From the NCBI GenBank assembly GCA_043228905.1, contig JBHGNT010000003.1, forward strand, positions 7,626,001-7,690,000: a stretch of 64,000 nucleotides of DNA, in the 5' to 3' direction. The number at the start of each line of letters is the position of its first letter. Positions within the stretch are counted from its first letter, which is position 1. The DNA comes from Azolla caroliniana. Lineage: Eukaryota; Polypodiophyta. Shown one piece after another: positions 56,896 to 64,000 of the stretch. Both the position numbers and the translations under genes were made by a program. The notes below the pieces were generated by a model. The model was not told the DNA's origin and made no database searches. It saw only the letters and a list, made by a program, of their open reading frames with translations.

Positions 56896-59693
56896 GGGAT
56901 TGAAACTTTTACATTTTTTTGCATGAATTATTTTTGGTGGATCAAATAGAGCCATGTCTAAATACATTTTTTCAACGATCTAAGAGCATTCTCTGCGATC
57001 CATTCTACCAATAAAATAATCTCCAAGAAAGGTAAACGAACTTTGCGATAATTAAATACTCATGAGCATTTGCATATATTTTCTTAGAAAATTAATGACC
57101 TATGTAGTTCCGTTAAAAAATGTAAACATCTCAATAAATAGAGTGTTTTTTTTCATGGTGATGAATTCAAATTAACAATGAGAATAATTTAATTGTATGT
57201 ATTGAGGTGTACGTGCTTGCTAGACAGTTTGGAAGCATTCAAAAGATCTTTTCCAAGGAAATTGTGGTCGTGCAACATATGTAGTTTCTTTATGAGACTA
57301 TTTCTAGACGTTGGTCCACAAATTCAAATTCTTGTTTGTACATATACAACTTGGCATTTTAGGCTAAGGCTCAACATAATGTTCTTAAATGAGCAAAGTC
57401 TATACAACAGGGCTCTAAATGTGTCAATGAAGGAAATGGTTAGGTGGGCCTTCAAAAACATTTGATTAATGCTATATTATTTCCAAGTGTTGCCAAACTC
57501 TAAGAACTTACCCTTCTCGGTGAGGAAAACAATTGTTTACAACATAACAAGGCCAAATAACAAATGTACTTAATCATAGGAAAAAACAATGGTTTAGATA
57601 TTGTTATGTAATACTTTTAGGGTGCTTGTTTGATGAAGTGGGATCTAGAAAGAAAATAACCTAATTTATTCTACATTGCAATGCTAAATGATATTGTATT
57701 ACGCTCCCTTTCTTGGTGGGATAGGTTTAGGACATGAATTTCTAACCTTTTTCATCATGGCTCACATCATCCCTGTCATGGGTTTGATGACCTAATACAT
57801 GTTTCATCAAAAAGCTCATTCCTAGATACTAACATCATTGCCATGGAACATGCCCATTGATGAACTAGAATATGCCATTCTTGTGTTAGTAATCTAGGAT
57901 TCTAGCCTTATTATGGGTATGGATTCATTCTTCGATGGAACATCTTTACTGCAAACTTTATAAGGCCAATGCCATCATACTTCACACCAATAACTTAAAA
58001 TATCCAACGGTCAACAAAAATAGCAAAATGTAAACTTTTTTGGACTTGCACAAATATTATTCTACCAAGACATATTGCAGTTGAGAATTCCATCATGTGA
58101 CTGAAAGAAATGGAGAGTGGTCGGCCACCGAAATAATGACATGAATATGATGGTATATCTAAAAGAACCATATCTTTCCATCTCATGTAACTAAAAAACA
58201 AATTCATATAAGACCACAACTATCCAAACACGGGTTTGGATGCTTGCTCACACAATATTAATAATTAGCTATCAAGGACAATAATTGGAGTTTAATAACA
58301 CAATCGGGTTCTCTCGCCACATTTGGGTATGTGATTCGTGACTTTCTTTAAAGGTACATAGCCAATATCCTTTCATTCATTTAGTTTTACATGTTCTTTC
58401 TTGTATAACCGATTACATTGGGCTAAGTTACCTTCCTAGTTTCAACTCACATTCACAAGTTGCCCGGCCATTTTGCTAACAAGGATTGAATTCCATCATG
58501 ATTGTTTTCTAGCATTGCCATTATACCCACTACATAAATTTCCCCTTCGAGATTGCGTTGTTGTTGTGGCTTGCTAAGATGCATTTGTCTAGTTATTTTA
58601 AATAAGAAATAATATCAAATTTTTCATGTATTGGAATTAAATTCAGCTCGTTCGAAAAGCCCACAAAATGCAATACAAAAAGGTGATATTGTCATGGATA
58701 CAATGGTTTGCTAGCGTATTATTTCAAAGGGAACTTTATGGTATAAAGGGAACTAGAGCTACATCTTACGGCCCATTTGACAAAAACATTGTGAGGGAGA
58801 TTTTCGAGATTGTGTATGTCTACAATAGTCTTTCAAATTTTCCATAATAACTTCGTGTTAAATTGTGGCATCAAAAAACACTTTCTTGATTAGTAACTTT
58901 TGTTGGTAAAAAAGGTTTTCATACTTAGCAAGATTAGTAGAAGGTCAAATGTTTCCCATTGTTTTAACATGTTAAACGAGGTATGATTTTGGGGTGATTG
59001 TATTATTAAATCTTGAAAGTATATAGAAATATTGATAGCATAGAATAATTTTATATTATAAGCTAATGGTAAGCCCTATATGTGATCATGGGGGTTCACA
59101 TAGTTTTGTTGTATGAATGTACGAAATGTGGTTCTTCAATTTATGTGGGAAAGATTTTGTATTTAGGCTCCAAATACCCATCTTAGACCTTTTTCCCATA
59201 TAAGCTCACACAAGGAGGGAAGAAATATGTCTACAAAGTTTTGAACGGTTGATGCACACATATAAAATCCTCTAAAAAATCCATATGTAAATAATCAATC
59301 TATTTGGGGATGGTGAACTAATAACAACATGGCTTTAGAGAAGATTATATTTAGAGTAATTCCACTTTATTTGGACCTTGTGAGCAAGACCTAGCTTGAA
59401 CAAGACAATATACGATATTTAACGCTTGTATCGATAAGGCATGTGAACAACTTGATCAATTTCCTCATATTTGTCTCAATTGAATATAAATGAGACAATA
59501 GAAACAAGGAAAATATAAGAGTATTGGTGTTTGAATTGACACATCAACAATATCGTGGTTTGAGTTTCTATTTCTACATGGCACATTTCTAATTTCTCTC
59601 GATTAGGTTTTCTTTTTCTTATAACACTAAACTAAGTAACATTATTTTTAAGGCTCCCATAACTAGCGATGTAATAGTCATTCAAATCTCAAT
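55798..59693. other. gene-free AT-rich region
   Basis: No ORF with recognisable domains on either strand. A near-duplicate, CCAAAATCGAAGGTTA, occurs at about 56009 and 56108. A T run followed by about 22 G lies at 56868-56899. Confidence 0.5.
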
Positions 59694-59945
59694 TAAGTGG
59701 GGGAATGTATGTTGGTTATCATGGCAAGCCCCGATTCATAGGAGAGGAGTGGATGATGTTGGCGATAAAGGCACAAGAGATCTCGTTTTCCACCACCAAC
59801 AATGTTAACTTAACGCACATCCATGCCAAAGATCAAGTCGTGTTGGAATTGGTTAAGTCCAATAACACTATGGATTCTAGACTATCTCGAAACAACAATG
59901 TAGGCGGGTTTTCTTTCTCCAGTCAAAATGTGCACTAGGCAACAT
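59694..59945 (+). repeat. dispersed repeat, copy 2
   Basis: Homologous to the reverse complement of 25205-25480. It contains a 77-residue ORF (59705-59938), which is interrupted in the other copy. The pattern suggests a fragment of an old transposon, family not identified. Confidence 0.65.
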
Positions 59946-62900
59946 TATTGCAGGACATATGGAAGGAAGTTGTAGCCACATTAAAGAGCCAATACGATGG
60001 CATCATAGGCAGATCCGATGGAGTCCACATAAGATGGAACTATTGAGTCCCTTATGTGGCTTGTATATAACATTGACAACTATAAATTTTTATAACTAAT
60101 GAAAGGAGTTTGTTTTCGAAAAAAAAGGTCATCAAATCGAGTTTACATTATAGTTGTATTTCCTGCATGTTGCCACAAAACCTTCTTGTAAAGTTCAGCA
60201 TACTAGCATGATTATAATAAGTATATTTATACATTTTTTAGTTTATAGTATATACCATAGTATTATTGTACAGGTTGATAATTAGTAAAGCATAGACTTT
60301 GGTATTACAATTATTGACGACAATAAATTATCGCCGGAAAAAAGATTGCAAGTATAGATAAAAAATAGTTTACCACTTGTTTTAGCATATGCAATGAATA
60401 ATCAACTTGGTGTTGTGTTCTTTCAATTGAACTCAATATCATTTTCACTTTGTTATGAGTGTTAGCTTACAAACACATTGTATCCTATCATTTATCGAAT
60501 ACAAACAAAAAGTACCATAACGGATACCACCAATCATCTATGTATGTAATGCCTCTAGACATTTGGCATAAAAGTGTCCTTTTCATCAAAAACAAATTAA
60601 GGAATTTCTATGCATGCCATGTATGGGAAATAAGAAAGGCGTGTTAATTTGTAGTATTCTCCCTTGGTACTCATATTTTCAGTAAAATAATAGGTTAAAT
60701 ATTATAACGTCCAAGTGCCCTTGACCCTTGATTGCTGCTATAAGTGGTGGTTCAAAAATGTTGTTCAAAACAACTTTTAGGTAGTCTTGAATGTACCTAC
60801 CAATGATGAACCTACTCCTCTTTTTGCATACCATCTCTTTTGGGGCACTTTGGTTTTCCACGTGCTAAACTTTGATACCATTTTAAATCGTCCTTAGAAG
60901 GGGGGGGGGGGGGGGGGGGGGGGAGTTTTAATGGGTTCAAAGTGATCCTCATAAAACTTATGTCAATCTAACTTATTATGGCATGCTTCATGTTGTTGTA
61001 ACTAAGTGGCAAGATTTGGCTAACAACTTCTTGTCTAGTGTATCTTGTCCTATTATCTAGGTGTCCTCACTTTGATATTGAAAGGAAATTGTTGGACTAT
61101 TTATCCTCTCTATTCTAGGGTGAAATTAATCCAAGTTTCTCAAGACCCTTCTTATTTACTTTGCAATTTGCCTAGGTGAAATTTCTTCTAAAGCTTGACA
61201 ATGGCGATTGCAAATGAATTTCATCTTACCCATAATTGCATGACTTCATGCACATAACTATAAATGACGGTTAGGTAAATATAGAGGAGCAAACCAACAA
61301 TTTCAATGCCAAAACTGTAGAGCTAATTTGAAGAAAAGAGGCCAATGAATATCTAAACACAAACATGGCTTAGCACAACCCAAATGAAAAATAGAAAAGA
61401 AGGTTCATTTCATGTTTGATGTTTGTATGTTTGATAGGGAAGATCTAAAAAGGAATAAACTCCACAATGCCCCTTTTCGGGGGAAATTACAAGAATGAGG
61501 TAAAAAACATTGAGAATGCTTGGAATTACAAAATATTAGAAGAGTGGTGATGAAATCAATGACCGATACACTTTTTTATGCTTCCAATTTATCATTATGG
61601 AAAATGAAAACACGGCAACAACTAGAGCAAAAGAGGATATGGACGATTGGAAGATGATAGAATATGGTTGGTGCTACCCAATAGTTCTTTAAGATCATTA
61701 AAAGGCTAAATCTAATAAGCATAAAGTGCTTGTAAAGGATAGCAACATTTTTAGTGAAACTAATTGTAAGTATTGCCCAAGAAGAGAACAATAACATCTC
61801 TTCTATGTGAAAACCCATGATATGGAGAGGTAGAGGGTATGTATTGCGAGACCTAGTGTGAGGATGAGAACACTGCTCTCCCAATATTCCAACTCTTGTG
61901 GATTTTCTTACTTTTTTCTAGATGTCAAGCATTGCATAGAATCCTTCAATTATTTTTAGAAATATTTCAAAGATATATGTACATTTGGAATTGTGAATAG
62001 ACCACAATGTTTTATTTCAATTTGGAGTTATAATGAGATATAATTCCTTCTTTGCTAAAAACGATTGTGAATATGGGGGGAGGATCACGCTTCTTTCATA
62101 TTGGTTGGTTCTTATACGACAAAATTGAGGTGGCAATGACAAAAAAGTCACTCTTTCTTCTTGGAGAGTCATGACTCACTTCTTCCACAAGACCATGGGT
62201 ACTATAAATGGAATCATCTCCATAACAAAGAAAATAACTTAATTAAGGCCATCATGTAATAAGTTAATGCCCGTCTCCAATAATGAGAAAATAGATGGAC
62301 GTTGAAAAATAGATATTGTTCTAAAGGTGTCCTTTTTAAAAAAATTGATAAGGATCCCAAGACCATCATTGTTTGCCAACTCTTACCCATTTTGCATTAT
62401 TTGTATAGCCTTGCTACATCATGAGCATGAATGGCATTTGCACGAGTAGAAGTTTACAATAAAGCTCCATAATAGATATTGATATAATCATGGAGGTTAG
62501 TACAAGTTGGTACGAGTTTTTGGTTTCATTAGCATACAAAATGTAGCACGCATTGGGGATTGAGTGCCACTTAGTCACTCTTGTCTTCATCCATCCCTCC
62601 ATAGAGTAGGACATCCTTGAGATATGTGTTTCGTGACACAAGAAAGGATCATAAAAATTATCTGTTGATAGGAGGCCTCTTGCTTCTTGTATTATTGATG
62701 CTTTTTACATCAGGAGACATGTAAAGCTCAAAAATGCTTCTTAAGAAAGATCATACCTTGTGTACTTTTGGATCAAAGGTGGAAAGTGATTTTGTAGCTT
62801 TCTTTGTACTCATCTAGAATCAAAGCGCTTGATGAGCTGATATTAAAAGTTTTAAAACTTTACTTAATTTTGGAGTCACATGGAAACTTTTATTTCTCTT

Positions 62901-64000
62901 TCTTGTGCTCAGTCTTGTTACATTGGTCCATCAATAATCATTCGAGGATCACAAACATTGATTAGCCTTTGGAGAGATAAATAGGGTTGATTGAGATTCA
63001 TCTATTACCACTATTTTTGCATTCAATTTGTGACATGGATTTACTTCTCATGTTGACTATCATGGATAGGAGACAAATTTAGGGAATCTTCTTATGATTT
63101 CATGCAATAACCCAAACAAGAACCTTATATATATATATTGCTCGCCTTGTAACGTAGTTGTTGGATCAGATGGATCAATGTATTAGTGTCATGAAAATCT
63201 GCATTTGTGTGAAATATGAGTTGACCATCCAGGTCCTAAACTATGGAAGGCAATGTTGAAGATTATGTCTTTAGAGTTTGTTCCAATCATATGTTCAAGG
63301 TGGTATGCAAGGGTGCACCTAGTTTTTTGTCCTTTCATTAATGTGATCTAGGATCATGTTGTGCCAACTTGCCGATCCACAGTCTTTGGTTTAGCAACCA
63401 TTATTTTCGTGTCATGACTACCTTTCATCTTTTTTTCATAAATCATGCTCCTTATTGTGATACACACGGTTTTTTGCCTTGGATAAGATTGTAACACCCC
63501 ACGAGATCCTCATTTTCTTTTTATAGTATTGGCAACATGCTCTTCAAACTTCTTCCCAATCTTTAAATAGACAAGTGCACTCTCCGCCATCCTCTAGTAG
63601 AATGCCAAACTTCATCCTATCATCCTAATCAATTAAAGTCAATAAAATTGAACTTCATTAATCCAAAGCAATCTTTGGTCTTGAGAGTTGGGCAAACGAT
63701 GTGCATATTTTGCGAGCACCATAGTGAAGCTCTTCCTTCCTTTTCTTGATGCATCCCACTTGTTCCTTTGCTCTCTTAGATCCCAAAAATTTCTTGAGAT
63801 GTGGTCCCTTGTAATTGTCTGACAATCTTGGCTACTCTTTCTATGGCACCTCGTGTGGTCTCAATATTATCCTTATCTTGCATCATTTGATTCATCATCC
63901 TTGTTGTCATCATCACACAATCATCATTTTGCATTGTAGCCATTTCCCCCTACTACTCTTTCATGCCGAGTTGCTAATGACATTGTGAAAATATGTGCAT
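59946..64000. other. gene-free AT-rich region
   Basis: No gene recognised. A run of about 24 G lies at 60900-60923. The ORFs of 60-102 residues show no motif I know and no codon pattern that would support them. Confidence 0.5.

Noticed and set aside
57193-57465. 90-residue ORF as a small gene
   Set aside because: No motif, signal peptide or codon pattern distinguishes it from chance ORFs in this AT-rich region.
60900-60923. Run of about 24 G, and a similar run at about 56878-56899, as biological signals
   Set aside because: Long homopolymers in raw plant assemblies are often inflated or artefactual. Without read support I make no claim.

Overview
The window is nuclear DNA of a land plant, almost certainly an angiosperm. 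The host-type genes are a plant ubiquitin-S27a fusion, a heat shock transcription factor with the conserved intron inside its DNA-binding domain, an eight-cysteine lipid-transfer protein whose C-terminal intron sits where grass LTP genes have theirs, a LUX/PCL1-like GARP factor and a PPR pseudogene. Most of the rest is AT-rich intergenic DNA full of retroelements, short tandem duplications and low-complexity tracts. I cannot name the species or order from sequence alone.

Layout. 1-1510: decayed minus-strand Ty3/gypsy integrase with an LTR-like insertion. 2312-4123: a DNA element with 21-bp terminal inverted repeats and a perfect 8-bp target duplication (hAT-like) carrying a complete ubiquitin-S27a ORF. 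4132-10329: gene-poor with local duplications. 10330-14729: minus-strand Ty1/copia relic with two LTRs and a perfect 5-bp target duplication. 14913-15745: large inverted repeat. 15876-17920: second minus-strand Ty3 relic. 19040-20739: non-specific lipid-transfer protein gene whose intron holds two tandem arrays. 23145-24280: tandem array. 24685-24823: a strikingly phased heat-shock-element array plus TATA box. 26333-43761: nested retrotransposon complex. 44400-45840: PPR pseudogene. 48792-50099: heat shock factor. 53462-54271 (minus): LUX-like GARP factor. 54523-64000: no gene recognised.

The centre is a three-layer nest. A degenerate plus-strand copia element (LTRs 26333-26618 and 43479-43761, initiator-Met-type primer site) is split twice. 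Its gag holds a minus-strand element, 27316-32348, with about 750-bp LTRs, a 546-residue Gag-like protein and no pol. Its integrase holds a complete 7.3-kb plus-strand Ty3-type element, 33419-40718, with 790-bp LTRs that differ at only two sites I could find, a Gag-protease ORF and an RT-RNase H-integrase ORF. The two inserts share the first 12 bases of the LTR, a primer site matching the 3' end of plant tRNA-Trp, a near-identical polypurine tract, a homologous Gag N-terminus and 4-bp target duplications. Both are visibly much more GC-rich than the flanks. I read them as an autonomous element and the non-autonomous, Gag-only partner it mobilises. This pair, together with the hAT-borne ubiquitin-S27a gene, is the most interesting content of the window.
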